From assembly GCF_001884135.1 (NCBI RefSeq), contig NZ_MAOC01000084.1, positions 1 to 64,000 of the forward strand: DNA of 64,000 bases, written 5' to 3'. Both the position numbers and the translations under genes were made by a program. Positions 8,869 through 18,242 of the stretch are shown piece after piece. This stretch comes from Bacillus nitratireducens. GTDB lineage: Bacteria; Bacillota; Bacilli; Bacillales; Bacillaceae_G. How positions within the stretch are numbered: position 1 is the stretch's first letter; each line of letters begins with the position of its first letter. The notes under the pieces are model-generated. The model was not told the origin of the DNA. It saw only the letters and a list, made by a program, of their open reading frames with translations, and ran no database searches.

Positions 8869-9549
8869 TTATTTACGTCCGTCTAACAAAATCTTCTCTA
8901 TCTCTTCAAAGTTATGAGCGCGAGCGTGCTCTAGTGGGGTAACACCATCGTTGTCTGGAATATTTACATCAGCACCGTGCTCGATAAGAAGGCGAATGAC
9001 TTGTTGCTGTGTTTCGTTTCCGTTACTTAGTACGATGGCTTCCATTAAAGCGGTCCACCCGAGATTATTTACATGGTTAACATCAATAGTTGTTCGCGTA
9101 AGGAGTTCTTTAATAACATCAATATAGCCATGTTCTGAGGCGGGGATAAGGGCTGTTCCACCGTAACGATTCGTAAGCGATGGATCTGCGCCGGCATCAA
9201 TCGTTAGTTTTAAAATATCGAAGTAACCTTCTGCACCGGCGTATAGAAAGGGATTGTTTTTCATATCGTCTTGGATATTTACGTCAGCCCCTGCTTCAAT
9301 AAGCGCTTTTGCAGTTTTTACATCATTTTTGTATGTAGCAATCATAAGAGGGGTACGTCCTTTATTGTCTTTTATATTCATATCAGCCCCTTTTTTGAGT
9401 AACGATATAACAGTATTCGTTTCTTGTTTTTCAGTAGCTGCTAGTAGCGCTGTCTCCATGTTTGTCATCTCCTTTTTAACTTCTTGTTCTTGCGAGCAAC
9501 CTTGCAAAAAAATTACGCAACAGATCATGCTTAATGTTTTTTTGAACAT
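8869..9549 (-). CDS. Ankyrin-repeat lipoprotein
   Basis: 226 aa. Seen: lipoprotein signal MFKKTLSMICCVIFLQGC with lipobox LQGC (Cys 18), then about five ankyrin repeats of 33 residues (for example GADMNIKDNKGRTPLMIAT, GADVNIQDDMKNNPFLYAG, GADVNIPDNDGVTPLEHAR). AAGGAGG precedes the ATG. An exported, membrane-anchored protein-binding scaffold; the partner is unknown. Ankyrin lipoproteins occur in Bacillus but few are characterised. Lies back to back with the sensor kinase at 9699, which may be coincidence. Confidence 0.85.
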   Translation of the reverse strand: MFKKTLSMICCVIFLQGCSQEQEVKKEMTNMETALLAATEKQETNTVISLLKKGADMNIKDNKGRTPLMIATYKNDVKTAKALIEAGADVNIQDDMKNNPFLYAGAEGYFDILKLTIDAGADPSLTNRYGGTALIPASEHGYIDVIKELLTRTTIDVNHVNNLGWTALMEAIVLSNGNETQQQVIRLLIEHGADVNIPDNDGVTPLEHARAHNFEEIEKILLDGRK

Positions 9550-9698
9550 GGAATTTCAACCTCCTTATTTCAACTGTAAAAGAAGAACATTAAATTTTTA
9601 TAAACTGACGCTAAAATTACTATAAAATCGCTTGAGTATTTGAACATATATTTTTATGCTTATGGGAAAGAAGGTTTGTTAAAGTGAGGATGTAAGAA

Positions 9699-11153
9699 AT
9701 GTCTATTAAAACAAGATTTTTATTCTCTTATATTGCTGTTATTCTCGTTTCCATTATGCTCATATTAGTCGCGGGATTTTTAATTGTTTTTTCCATAACA
9801 GGAGACTTGGAATCAGTGAAAAATTTCTATAAAAGTTCCTATATTCAAAAGCCGCTTACGCCCGAAGAAGAGAATACGTATATTGAATTGAAATTAGCGG
9901 CAAAGAAAAATCAATCTCAACTATTAGATGAATCGTTCGTTTCATCACTTGAAAAAGAAGGTGTGAAAATAGTTGTAAGAAAGGGAGAAACCATTTCTTA
10001 TGCTACAAAAATATTTGAAAGTGTATCTTTAAAAGAAGCCCTTCCGAAATTTGAATCAGCAAATATTAATAGTCGTGGTACAACGGAACTAGGCGATACA
10101 TTTTATCGATATGTAAAATTTGATTTTTATTTTCCTGGGGATGAAGAAGGGAGTATATTTGTACTAAAAAGGCAAAGTTCATTTGTCGATCTTACACAAA
10201 AGTTATTTCCGATTTTGTTCGGAGCGCTTTTACTGTTAGCCATTTTACTCATAGGGCTATTAAGTTATTTCGTCTCAAGAAGTGTGATAAAACCAATTTT
10301 TGTACTGAAAGATGCGACTGGGAGAATTAAAGAAGGGGATTTGGATTTTCAAATTCCAGTTACATCCCATGATGAAATCGGGCAATTAAATCAAGGGTTT
10401 GAGGAAATGAGGAAGAGATTAAAAGAGTCGATTGAGGTGCAAACGCAGTATGAAGAAAATCGAAAAGAGCTCATTTCAAACATATCTCATGATTTAAAAA
10501 CACCGATTACATCTATTATTGGATATGTAGAAGGTATAAAAGATGGAGTCGCAAATACGCCAGAAAAAATGGATAAATATTTAACGACCATTCATACGAA
10601 GGCAAAGCATATGGATACACTCATTGATGAGCTCTTTTTGTTTTCAAAGCTTGATTTGAATCGAGTTCCTTTTCAGTTTGAAACGATAGAGTTAAACGTG
10701 TTTATGCAAGAATTATTAGAAGAGATGCAGATGGATTTAAGTGAGGAAGGTATAGAAGTACATTTACAATTACATTCATCACCACTATATGTAACGGCTG
10801 ATTGCGAAAAGATAAATAGAGTGATATCAAATTTAATTCATAATAGTGTGAAATACATGGATAAAGAAGAGAAGAAAATTACTGTAACGGTATTGAGTGA
10901 TAACAATAAAGTTATTGTAAAAGTGATGGACAATGGATCAGGTATAGAAGCTGATACGCTGCCGTATATATTTGAGCGGTTTTATCGTGCAGAGCAATCG
11001 CGAAATTCTAGCACAGGTGGAAGTGGACTTGGCTTAGCGATAGCGAAGCAAATTGTTGAAGAACATGGCGGAGAAATTTGGGCGGAAAGTAAGCTTGGGG
11101 AAGGTACAAGTATTTTCTTCTCATTGAAAAAAGTACAGGAATGTGGTGAGTAG
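9699..11153 (+). CDS. Sensor histidine kinase with HAMP domain
   Basis: 484 aa. Seen: TM1 about residues 8-30, an extracellular sensor region of about 130 residues, TM2 about 170-190, HAMP 190-245 (SVIKPIFVLKDATGRIKEGD), HisKA with ISHDLKTPITS (phospho-His about 264), and HATPase_c with N box HNSVKYM, G1 DNGSGIEAD, F box YIFERFYR and G2 GGSGLGLAI. Autophosphorylates and passes phosphate to the regulator encoded directly downstream. Signal unknown. The kinase-first gene order is less common in Bacillus than regulator-first. Confidence 0.9.
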   Translation: MSIKTRFLFSYIAVILVSIMLILVAGFLIVFSITGDLESVKNFYKSSYIQKPLTPEEENTYIELKLAAKKNQSQLLDESFVSSLEKEGVKIVVRKGETISYATKIFESVSLKEALPKFESANINSRGTTELGDTFYRYVKFDFYFPGDEEGSIFVLKRQSSFVDLTQKLFPILFGALLLLAILLIGLLSYFVSRSVIKPIFVLKDATGRIKEGDLDFQIPVTSHDEIGQLNQGFEEMRKRLKESIEVQTQYEENRKELISNISHDLKTPITSIIGYVEGIKDGVANTPEKMDKYLTTIHTKAKHMDTLIDELFLFSKLDLNRVPFQFETIELNVFMQELLEEMQMDLSEEGIEVHLQLHSSPLYVTADCEKINRVISNLIHNSVKYMDKEEKKITVTVLSDNNKVIVKVMDNGSGIEADTLPYIFERFYRAEQSRNSSTGGSGLGLAIAKQIVEEHGGEIWAESKLGEGTSIFFSLKKVQECGE

Positions 11154-11154
11154 A

Positions 11155-11844
11155 ATGAAGAGAATTTTACTAGTAGAAGATGAAATAAGTATTGCAGAAT
11201 TACAGCGAGATTATTTAGAAATTAGTGATTTTCAAGTCGATGTAGAGCATTCAGGAGAAATAGGTCTACAAATGGCTCTTCAGGAAGACTATGATTTAAT
11301 TATTTTAGATATTATGCTTCCGAAAATGAACGGTTTTGAAATTTGTAAACAAATACGTGCTATCAAAGATATTCCAATTTTACTTGTTTCAGCAAAGAAG
11401 GAAGATATAGATAAAATTCGCGGACTTGGTTTAGGGGCGGATGATTATATAACGAAACCGTTTAGCCCGAGTGAATTAGTAGCAAGAGTAAAGGCGCATA
11501 TTTCTCGTTATGAAAGATTATCAGGAAATGTGAGTAAGCAACGCGATACGTTGTATATCCATGGGATTTCTATCGATCAGCGAGCGAGAAAAGTTTTTAT
11601 AAACAATGAAGAAATCGCGTTCACAACGAAGGAATTTGATTTACTAACATTCTTTGTAACGCATCCAAACCAAGTATTAAATAAAGAACAGTTATTTGAA
11701 CGTATTTGGGGACTAGACTCAGCTGGCGATTTAGCCACTGTCGTTGTTCACATTAGAAAGCTACGTGAAAAAATTGAAAGAGATCCTGCTCACCCGCAAT
11801 ATATTGAAACAGTATGGGGAGCTGGTTATCGCTTTAACGTGTAA
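11155..11844 (+). CDS. OmpR-family response regulator
   Basis: 229 aa from ATG 11155, one base after the kinase stop, with GGTGAG upstream; the GTG at 11143 is less likely. Seen: receiver domain with acidic pair VEDE, phospho-Asp in LIILDIMLP (about residue 52), conserved Thr/Ser LLVSAK and Lys ITKPF, then a winged-helix DNA-binding domain (FTTKEFDLLTFFVTHPNQVLNKEQL, TVVVHIRKLREKIE, VWGAGYRF). Partner of the 9699 kinase; targets unknown. Confidence 0.9.
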   Translation: MKRILLVEDEISIAELQRDYLEISDFQVDVEHSGEIGLQMALQEDYDLIILDIMLPKMNGFEICKQIRAIKDIPILLVSAKKEDIDKIRGLGLGADDYITKPFSPSELVARVKAHISRYERLSGNVSKQRDTLYIHGISIDQRARKVFINNEEIAFTTKEFDLLTFFVTHPNQVLNKEQLFERIWGLDSAGDLATVVVHIRKLREKIERDPAHPQYIETVWGAGYRFNV

Positions 11845-11846
11845 TG

Positions 11847-11876
11847 TACCTGCCGAGTAATTGGCAGGTTTTTTGT
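11847..11876 (+). terminator. Terminator of the two-component operon
   Basis: CCTGCC / GGCAGG stem followed by T6. Confidence 0.8.
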
Positions 11877-11968
11877 TGTTATCTGGACTAAAAGGGGTAA
11901 ATAGGTAATTTATGTTAAAATATAAAGAGAGATAGAACATAGGAGAGTATGAGAGGGCGTGCTACATT

Positions 11969-12256
11969 TTGGGAGATACATTAAAAGATAATAAATTAAA
12001 CAAGGCTTTAAAGATTGGAACGAATATCGTACTTATTTTATTAATTATCGGTGCAATACAAATGTTTTACGATAAAGATAATACAAATGATCATTTCGGT
12101 TGGTTCTTTTTTGCGATCTTTTGGGTAATTAAAAGTATTTCTAGCTCTAAGGTAAGCTTAAAAGATAGAGATAAAAAGTCAGTATTACTTGATGTAGGTT
12201 TAGTTGTTATTTCTTGTGTTCTTTTAGTTGTTTTTAGTGTGAAATATTTCTTTTGA
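11969..12256 (+). CDS. Small membrane protein, three TM segments
   Basis: 95 aa from TTG 11969; AGAGGG lies about 11 nt upstream, so the start is a little uncertain. Seen: basic N-terminus, TM about 16-34 (IGTNIVLILLIIGAIQMFY), a loop with DKDNTNDH, TM about 43-57 (GWFFFAIFWVIKSIS) and TM about 75-93 (LLDVGLVVISCVLLVVFSV). No family recognised and no obvious functional partner nearby. Confidence 0.55.
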   Translation: MGDTLKDNKLNKALKIGTNIVLILLIIGAIQMFYDKDNTNDHFGWFFFAIFWVIKSISSSKVSLKDRDKKSVLLDVGLVVISCVLLVVFSVKYFF

Positions 12257-12272
12257 AGGTTAATATATTCAT

Positions 12273-12302
12273 TAACGAGGCTTTAATGGAATAAGCCTCG
12301 TA
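12273..12302. terminator. Terminator after 11969 gene
   Basis: ACGAGGCTT / AAGCCTCGT stem with modest T tract. Confidence 0.55.
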
Positions 12303-12348
12303 TCTTTCTATGTTATTTAATACTTACGTTTGATTGTAAAAAATCACT

Positions 12349-12762
12349 CTATATTAGGTATTTTTCTTTGAAAATAGGACTTAATTCACTCCAAACATCA
12401 AATTTATTACCATCTAAATCATAAAAAACAAAATTCTTCCCAACATGCCCTCTGTTTTCAATCTCCCCAACTAGAATTTCCTTTTCAATAAATTCACTAT
12501 GAATTGATTCTAGTGCATGTAATCCGTTAACTTCGAATGTTATAGAAAAGCGTTCTTCACCGTGAAAATCAAAAAAATTTAAGGTTTGATTATCTTGGGA
12601 TTTAACTAGAAAAAAGCTTTGATTTGCAAAGTTAATAATAGCTTTGTCTTCGTCTTTAAAGTGCAACTCTGCTCCCAATTTGTTCACATACCAATTTGAA
12701 GAAAGTTCTACGTTGGTAACTGGAATATAAGTCGTTCCAACTCTTAATAATTTTTCTTTCAT
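12349..12762 (-). CDS. VOC-superfamily (glyoxalase/bleomycin-resistance-like) protein
   Basis: 137 aa from ATG 12762 with AAGGAGG at ideal spacing. Seen: two beta-alpha-beta-beta-beta modules; N-terminal TYIPVTNVELSSNWYVNKLGAEL and C-terminal KNFVFYDLDGNKFDVWSEL, with possible metal ligands in the DLDGN/FDVW strand. Known fold families include glyoxalases, dioxygenases and antibiotic-binding proteins, and the substrate is not evident. Starts 56 bp after the upstream hydrolase on the same strand. Confidence 0.75.
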   Translation of the reverse strand: MKEKLLRVGTTYIPVTNVELSSNWYVNKLGAELHFKDEDKAIINFANQSFFLVKSQDNQTLNFFDFHGEERFSITFEVNGLHALESIHSEFIEKEILVGEIENRGHVGKNFVFYDLDGNKFDVWSELSPIFKEKYLI

Positions 12763-12818
12763 CCTATTTTCCTCCTTTAGCAAAACAGCACTAATAAACT
12801 TGTTCTCTCTTCCTAGAC

Positions 12819-13682
12819 TTATTGCCTTTGTGAGTCCTTAATTTTCTTTTTAATCCCAAAAAATTCTTGAGTAATAGAAGTAAACCGACTGGCTTCTTCT
12901 AAAAAAGGATAATGGTTACTGTCCTCAAACGGCACAAAAATAGAATTAAGAATGCCCTCATGCATTTCGATAGAATATTGAATTGGGCACTGCACATCGT
13001 GTCTTCCGCAAATAATTAGCATTTTTATGTTGATAGAAGGTAAGTACTTTCTTAAATCAAATGAAGGATATTCTTGAGAGAAAGCGTTCATCCGGCTAAC
13101 AGACATTGTTTTTTTGATTGGTTTACAAAAATAAGAGTTGTAGTTTTCAGGTTTATACAATGATAATTTTGTTCTCTTAGTAGATAGTTCTTTTCGTTCT
13201 TCATTTGTAAGATGAGGGTCCTTCAAGTTTTCGATGAGTTTTTGCATATAATGAAACTGAGGATGTTCTGGATGATAAATACAAAATGGTGTTTCGGTAT
13301 AGTTACTTGCTGCGGCTCCGACAACGACTAATGATTGTAAGGAATTTGGATATGTAATCGCGTATAAAAGCCCAAGCATACCGCCTGTTGAATGACCAGC
13401 GAAATGCCATGTAGGAAGTTGTGAAGCTTCTCTTATTGCTTCTAAGTCGTGAATCGTTTCAATCATACTTAATTCGTTTTCTACTTTGGCTTTTACAGAG
13501 TTACCAGCATCTCGTAAATTAATGAGGAATACACGATGTGTAGAAGTGAAAACATCTGCAAAGTAATCGCCAGTTTCATTAAATTGTGAATAGTGATGTG
13601 TAATACAAAGCGTTTCGCCATTTCCTTTTGTAAAGAGTTCAAATGTGCCACGTTTCGTGTGGATCATTTGTTGTGTCCACAT
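12819..13682 (-). CDS. Alpha/beta-fold hydrolase
   Basis: 287 aa. Seen: nucleophile elbow FAGHSTGGMLG (GHSTG; Ser about residue 97), catalytic Asp in CGRHDVQCP and His in DSNHYPFLEE, all in the proper order, plus the oxyanion region THHYSQFNETGDYF. Lid region of about 80 residues in the middle. Cytoplasmic, no signal peptide. Esterase, peptidase or lactonase activity cannot be distinguished. Possibly co-transcribed with the VOC gene that follows. Confidence 0.8.
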   Translation of the reverse strand: MWTQQMIHTKRGTFELFTKGNGETLCITHHYSQFNETGDYFADVFTSTHRVFLINLRDAGNSVKAKVENELSMIETIHDLEAIREASQLPTWHFAGHSTGGMLGLLYAITYPNSLQSLVVVGAAASNYTETPFCIYHPEHPQFHYMQKLIENLKDPHLTNEERKELSTKRTKLSLYKPENYNSYFCKPIKKTMSVSRMNAFSQEYPSFDLRKYLPSINIKMLIICGRHDVQCPIQYSIEMHEGILNSIFVPFEDSNHYPFLEEASRFTSITQEFFGIKKKIKDSQRQ

Positions 13683-13766
13683 AATATCACTACCTTTTCT
13701 TATACGAGTTGGGCCAGTCCGTTAGTAACTGAAATATATCGACTTACCAACAAAAACCGACAATAA

Positions 13767-13802
13767 ATAAAAGGAGGCTATTCAAAAACGAGCCTCCTTT
13801 TC
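13767..13802 (-). terminator. Terminator of acuABC
   Basis: AAAAGGAGGCT / AGCCTCCTTTT stem next to the acuC stop; T-rich on the minus-strand side. Confidence 0.8.
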
Positions 13803-13804
13803 GT

Positions 13805-14971
13805 TTAGTACAAAGATTTTGTCATATTATTCCGAATAATTTCAAGAGATTTCGCTACAGTTAATGCATTCTTTTCTTCAATTTCTGGTTTACGGGGGAT
13901 AGGTTTATACATGTTGTCTGGATCTTCCCATGTGAGGGGAAGTTCTGTTTCGGCTTGTCCTTTCCAAGCGTCAATCCATTCTGGAGGGAGATAACCTGAG
14001 ATGTTTTGGATGTTGTTCATTTCGAGCCAAATAAGTGCCCAAGCTCTTGGGACGACGCGCCAGTGGTCATAGCCACCGCCGCCGACAGCGATCCAGCGAC
14101 CATCGCAATATTCATTAGCGATTTCGCGAGCGAGCTTCGGTATTTCACGGTAAATGTTCATCGTTGCGCAAAGGTGTGTAAGTGGGTCGTAATAATGTGC
14201 GTCAGCGCCATTTTGCGTTAAAATAATATCCGGTTTAAAGTATGCTGCAACTTCTTTTACAACCGTTCGATATGAATCTAAAAACGATTCGTCTTCTGTA
14301 AAAGCGTCGAGTGGAACGTTAAAAGAATAATTATATCCATTTCCTTGTCCACGTTCATTTACTGCGCCAGTTCCAGGAAATAAATAACGCCCAGTTTCAT
14401 GTAATGAAATGGTGCATACGTTAGGATCGTCGTAAAAAGACCATTGTACCCCGTCACCGTGATGAGCATCTGTATCAATATATAAAACGCGTAAACCGTA
14501 TTTCTTCTGAATATATTTCATTGCGATAGAGCTATCGTTATAAATACAAAAGCCAGATGCTTTACCACGGAAGCCATGATGTAAGCCGCCGCCTAAATTG
14601 AGGGCGTGCTTTACTTTTCCAGAAAGAACAGCATCGACAGCTGTTAATGTACCGCCAACGAGTAATGCACTTGCTTCGTGCATATTTGGAAACATCGGTG
14701 TATCTTCTGTTCCGAGTCCATATGTCATCGCAATTGATTTTTCTAACTTACCTTCTCCAGCACGTTTTACCGCATTTATGTACTCCTCTGTATGAACGTA
14801 GGCAATCTCTTCATCTGTAGCCATCCGTGGCGCGATGACTTGAGAGGGAGAGATAAAACCGCTCTTTTGTAATAAATCATACGTGAGTGTGACGCGCAGT
14901 TGGTTAAAAGGATGATCAGGGCTAAATGAATAGCCCCGAAAGTCATCCGAATAAATGAAGGCGCTACTCAT
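13805..14971 (-). CDS. acuC: Acetoin utilization protein AcuC (protein deacetylase)
   Basis: 388 aa. Start at ATG 14971, overlapping the acuB TGA by four bases (ATGA) with GGGGATG upstream; the longer start is unlikely. Seen: class I histone-deacetylase fold with DTDAHHGDGVQWSFYDDP (metal and catalytic His/Asp), ISLHETGRYLFPGTG, TQNGADAHYYDP and GGGGYDHWRV. Known: AcuC removes the acetyl group that AcuA puts on acetyl-CoA synthetase and so reactivates it. Last gene of acuABC, divergent from its target acsA. Confidence 0.95.
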   Translation of the reverse strand: MSSAFIYSDDFRGYSFSPDHPFNQLRVTLTYDLLQKSGFISPSQVIAPRMATDEEIAYVHTEEYINAVKRAGEGKLEKSIAMTYGLGTEDTPMFPNMHEASALLVGGTLTAVDAVLSGKVKHALNLGGGLHHGFRGKASGFCIYNDSSIAMKYIQKKYGLRVLYIDTDAHHGDGVQWSFYDDPNVCTISLHETGRYLFPGTGAVNERGQGNGYNYSFNVPLDAFTEDESFLDSYRTVVKEVAAYFKPDIILTQNGADAHYYDPLTHLCATMNIYREIPKLAREIANEYCDGRWIAVGGGGYDHWRVVPRAWALIWLEMNNIQNISGYLPPEWIDAWKGQAETELPLTWEDPDNMYKPIPRKPEIEEKNALTVAKSLEIIRNNMTKSLY

Positions 14972-15612
14972 GCTTGCATCCCCATTATGTTCGGCCATAA
15001 AACACGATAGCCTTCTGTTTCAAGTGCTTCAATCACCCTTAAAGGATTCATCGTTTGAATGCGGAAAACGAGTACTTTATCATTCTCATCTTTTGCTGGG
15101 TAGACGAGAACGCTCACGATATTGATTTGTAAATCACTAAAAATAGCAACAACTTTTCCGAGAATACCAGGTTCATTTTTTACTTGAATTTCAATTTGTG
15201 AACTTGGTTGATGTGCTCCTGTTAATTTCACTAACGTGTGCAGTACCGTAGATTCAGAAATGATTCCAACTAACTTTCCAGCCTTTGTAACAGGGAGACA
15301 GCCAATTTTATTTTCAAAAAATAAAGTAGCAATTTCCTCAACGAAATCAAGAGGATGGCAAGTCATAACAGGATGTTTCATAATAAGTTCAAGTGGTTGC
15401 TTCAGCATATCGAGTGAAACTTGTTCATCTAAAATAGACGGACTTGCATCTCTTACATCCCGATCAGAAATAATGCCTACGACATGATTATTTTGATCGA
15501 CAATTGGAATGTGCCGAATGCCTTTCGTGCGTATTGTTCGGATTGCTGTTTCAATTGTATCGTTTGGATGCAGTGTCACTACATCTTGATTCATAATTTC
15601 TTCTACAATCAT
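14968..15612 (-). CDS. acuB: AcuB, CBS-ACT domain protein
   Basis: 214 aa. Seen: two CBS domains (about 1-60, MIVEEIMNQDVVTLHPNDTIETAI, and 75-135, IMKHPVMTCHPLDFVEEIA) followed by an ACT-like domain (140-214, IEIQVKNEPGILGKVVAIFSD). The pair of CBS domains suggests binding of an adenosyl ligand; the precise role in acetyl-CoA synthetase control is not known. Middle gene of the operon, translationally coupled to acuC by a four-base overlap, 17 bp after acuA. Confidence 0.9.
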   Translation of the reverse strand: MIVEEIMNQDVVTLHPNDTIETAIRTIRTKGIRHIPIVDQNNHVVGIISDRDVRDASPSILDEQVSLDMLKQPLELIMKHPVMTCHPLDFVEEIATLFFENKIGCLPVTKAGKLVGIISESTVLHTLVKLTGAHQPSSQIEIQVKNEPGILGKVVAIFSDLQINIVSVLVYPAKDENDKVLVFRIQTMNPLRVIEALETEGYRVLWPNIMGMQA

Positions 15613-15629
15613 TCCAGTTGCCCCCTTTA

Positions 15630-16262
15630 TTAATACATAAAACGATTGTGAAAACGTAGACGATCAAATGCTTGAATAGAATCCGTATCAACACGTTTAC
15701 CGATGCGGACCATTAAACAGTTAGCAGGATGTGAACAAATTTCAGGATCATCTGTAGCCATCCATTGTAAGCCACCAGCATTCATCATTTTTTCCATTAC
15801 TTTTCGGTATTCCCAAACATTTAAGCCTGTTTGTTTTAAGTCCCAGTGCCAATAATATTCAGTCGTTAATATAATGTAATCCTCCATATGATCGTCCATC
15901 ATTGAAACTTCTAATAAGTTTTTTCCGACAGCGCAACCGCGAAAGGCTGGGACAACTTCAATCGCCCCAAGTTCAATTAAGTTTTCAATCTTTCCTTCTG
16001 ACCATCGCTCGAGCGGATCAGGATACAAGTATGTAACATATCCAACGATCGTTTGGTCATGTCTAGCAATAATGAGACGAGCTTCTGGTAATTTAGAAAT
16101 TTCGACAATTGCTTTATATTGCTGCTCGGCAGGACGAAACGCAATTAAGTCTGGATGAAATTCATACATTTCAAGATTATGTGTAGAGACAGGGCCTTCA
16201 ATAATTAAAGTGCCTTTCGCTGTTTTTAAGCTTCTGGCATTATATATTTTTTTATGAATCAA
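15630..16262 (-). CDS. acuA: AcuA, GNAT protein acetyltransferase
   Basis: Start assigned to TTG 16262, because AAGGTGGTG (minus strand, just upstream) is then a ribosome site at normal spacing and the protein is 210 aa, the B. subtilis AcuA length; GTG 16277 would use the site itself as codons. Seen: GNAT core YLYPDPLERWSEGKIENLIELGAIEVVPAFRGCAVGKNLLEV, with the acetyl-CoA loop RGCAVGK. Known: acetylates the active-site Lys of AcsA and switches it off. First gene of acuABC, divergent from acsA. Confidence 0.93.
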   Translation of the reverse strand: MIHKKIYNARSLKTAKGTLIIEGPVSTHNLEMYEFHPDLIAFRPAEQQYKAIVEISKLPEARLIIARHDQTIVGYVTYLYPDPLERWSEGKIENLIELGAIEVVPAFRGCAVGKNLLEVSMMDDHMEDYIILTTEYYWHWDLKQTGLNVWEYRKVMEKMMNAGGLQWMATDDPEICSHPANCLMVRIGKRVDTDSIQAFDRLRFHNRFMY

Positions 16263-16398
16263 TTTATTGCTCACCACCTTGAGGGTTTGTGAATCTATTA
16301 ATATCGTACTTTATAATATATGCGATGTGAATCGAATTTTGTCATTAAAAATTTGTCTAAAAATCAACAAATATACTGAAAATTTTAAATAATATCAT

Positions 16399-16404
16399 TA
16401 TAAT
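16399..16404 (+). promoter_or_regulatory. Probable acsA -10 element
   Basis: TATAAT at 16399-16404, with CTGAAA 17 bp upstream as a weak -35, inside the 176-bp acuA/acsA divergent gap. I could not find a convincing cre site in this gap, although CcpA control would be expected from B. subtilis. Confidence 0.45.
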
Positions 16405-16438
16405 AGATAATAGAATACATAGGAGGGGGATGTAAAGT

Positions 16439-18157
16439 ATGAAAGTGGAAACGCTTCCTGTCATTAAAGGAGAAAATAATTTGCCGAATTATGAAGAGGC
16501 ATACGCGAATTTTAGCTGGGAAGAGGTTAATAAAAATTTTACTTGGAATGAAACAGGCCGAGTGAATATGGCGTATGAGGCAATTGATAAGCATGCGAAA
16601 TCCGATCGAAAGAATAAAGTGGCACTTTATTATCAAGATGGATCGCGAAAAGAGAAATATACATTTAAGGAAATGAAGGATTTTTCTAATAAAGCAGGAA
16701 ATGTCCTGAAAAACTATGGCGATGTTGAGAAAGGCGATCGCGTTTTTATTTTTATGCCGCGTTCCCCAGAATTATATTTCGCACTTCTAGGTGCAGTGAA
16801 ATTAGGGGCAATTGTTGGACCGTTATTTGAAGCATTTATGGAAGGCGCAGTTCGCGATCGTTTAGAAGATAGCGAAGCAAAGGTGTTAATTACAACTCCT
16901 GAATTGTTAGAGCGCATACCATTAAATGATTTACCAGCTTTAAAAACTGTCTTCCTTGTTGGAGACAATGCAGAAGAAGGCGGTAAACTTGTAGCGTTTA
17001 ATCCTTTATTTGAACAAGCTTCAAAAGAATTACATATCGAATGGTTAGGCCGTGAAGACGGTTTAATCCTTCATTACACATCTGGCTCTACTGGTAAGCC
17101 AAAAGGCGTCCTTCATGCACAAAATGCAATGGTTCAGCACTATCAAACTGCGAAATGGGTACTGGACTTAAAAGAAGATGATGTATATTGGTGTACAGCT
17201 GACCCAGGCTGGGTAACTGGAACAGCTTACGGTATTTTCGCACCGTGGTTAGTAGGGGCATCAAATGTTATTTTAGGCGGGAGATTTAGTCCAGAAGCGT
17301 GGTATGAAGCACTGCAAGATTACGGTGTAACAGTTTGGTATAGCGCACCAACAGCGTTCCGTATGTTAATGGGAGCTGGACAAGAAGCAATAAAAAAATA
17401 TGATTTATCACAAGTTCGTCACGTATTAAGCGTTGGTGAACCGTTAAATCCAGAAGTAATTCGCTGGGGTATGAACGCATTTGGACTTCGTATTCATGAT
17501 ACGTGGTGGATGACAGAAACAGGTGGACAAGTTATTTGTAACTACCCTTGTATGGAAATCCGTCCAGGTTCAATGGGTAAACCAATTCCAGGTGTGAAAG
17601 CAGCGATTGTTGATAATGAAGGAAATGAAGTTCCTCCATACACAATGGGTAACTTAGCAATTGGTAAAGGTTGGCCAGCTATGATGCGTGGAATCTGGAA
17701 TAACCAGCAAAAGTATGAATCTTACTTTATGCCAGGAGATTGGTACGTATCAGGTGATTCAGCTTATATGGATGAAGACGGATACTTCTGGTTCCAAGGG
17801 CGCATTGATGATGTAATTATGACGTCAGGTGAGCGCGTTGGTCCATTTGAAGTAGAAAGTAAATTAATCGAGCACGCTGCTGTTGCAGAAGCTGGTGTAA
17901 TTGGTATTCCTGATCCAGTGCGCGGGGAAATCATTAAAGCTTTTATCGCGCTTCGTGCAGGATATGAACCATCTGATGAATTAAAAGAAGAGATTCGTCA
18001 ATTTGTAAAAAAAGGCCTAGCAGCTCATGCAGCGCCAAGACAAATTGAATTTAGAGATAAATTACCGAAAACGAGAAGCGGTAAAATTATGCGCCGCGTA
18101 TTAAAAGCGTGGGAATTAAACTTACCGACAGGTGACTTATCAACGATGGAAGATTAA
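16439..18157 (+). CDS. acsA: Acetyl-CoA synthetase
   Basis: 572 aa, exactly the B. subtilis AcsA length; AGGAGGGGG precedes the ATG. Seen: ATP/AMP motif HYTSGSTGKPKGVLH (about 213-227), TWWMTETGG, the YVSGDSAYMDEDGYFWFQGRIDD hinge, and C-terminal LPKTRSGKIMRR with the catalytic, acetylatable Lys at 549. Activates acetate to acetyl-CoA through acetyl-AMP in the cytoplasm, for growth on acetate and acetoin. The acuABC operon that acetylates and deacetylates Lys549 is directly divergent. Confidence 0.95.
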   Translation: MKVETLPVIKGENNLPNYEEAYANFSWEEVNKNFTWNETGRVNMAYEAIDKHAKSDRKNKVALYYQDGSRKEKYTFKEMKDFSNKAGNVLKNYGDVEKGDRVFIFMPRSPELYFALLGAVKLGAIVGPLFEAFMEGAVRDRLEDSEAKVLITTPELLERIPLNDLPALKTVFLVGDNAEEGGKLVAFNPLFEQASKELHIEWLGREDGLILHYTSGSTGKPKGVLHAQNAMVQHYQTAKWVLDLKEDDVYWCTADPGWVTGTAYGIFAPWLVGASNVILGGRFSPEAWYEALQDYGVTVWYSAPTAFRMLMGAGQEAIKKYDLSQVRHVLSVGEPLNPEVIRWGMNAFGLRIHDTWWMTETGGQVICNYPCMEIRPGSMGKPIPGVKAAIVDNEGNEVPPYTMGNLAIGKGWPAMMRGIWNNQQKYESYFMPGDWYVSGDSAYMDEDGYFWFQGRIDDVIMTSGERVGPFEVESKLIEHAAVAEAGVIGIPDPVRGEIIKAFIALRAGYEPSDELKEEIRQFVKKGLAAHAAPRQIEFRDKLPKTRSGKIMRRVLKAWELNLPTGDLSTMED

Positions 18158-18165
18158 GAAAGGAA

Positions 18166-18198
18166 GGTCTGAACGAAATAACGTTCAGACCTTTTTTT
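18166..18198 (+). terminator. Terminator of acsA
   Basis: GGTCTGAAC / GTTCAGACC perfect stem, then T7. Confidence 0.9.
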
Positions 18199-18242
18199 AT
18201 GTTATTATAAACTTATATATATAAGTCGGAGGGGGTAGTATG

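Noticed and set aside
16278-16438. cre site between acuA and acsA
   Set aside because: The nearest word, GTGAATCGAATTTTG, misses several consensus positions.
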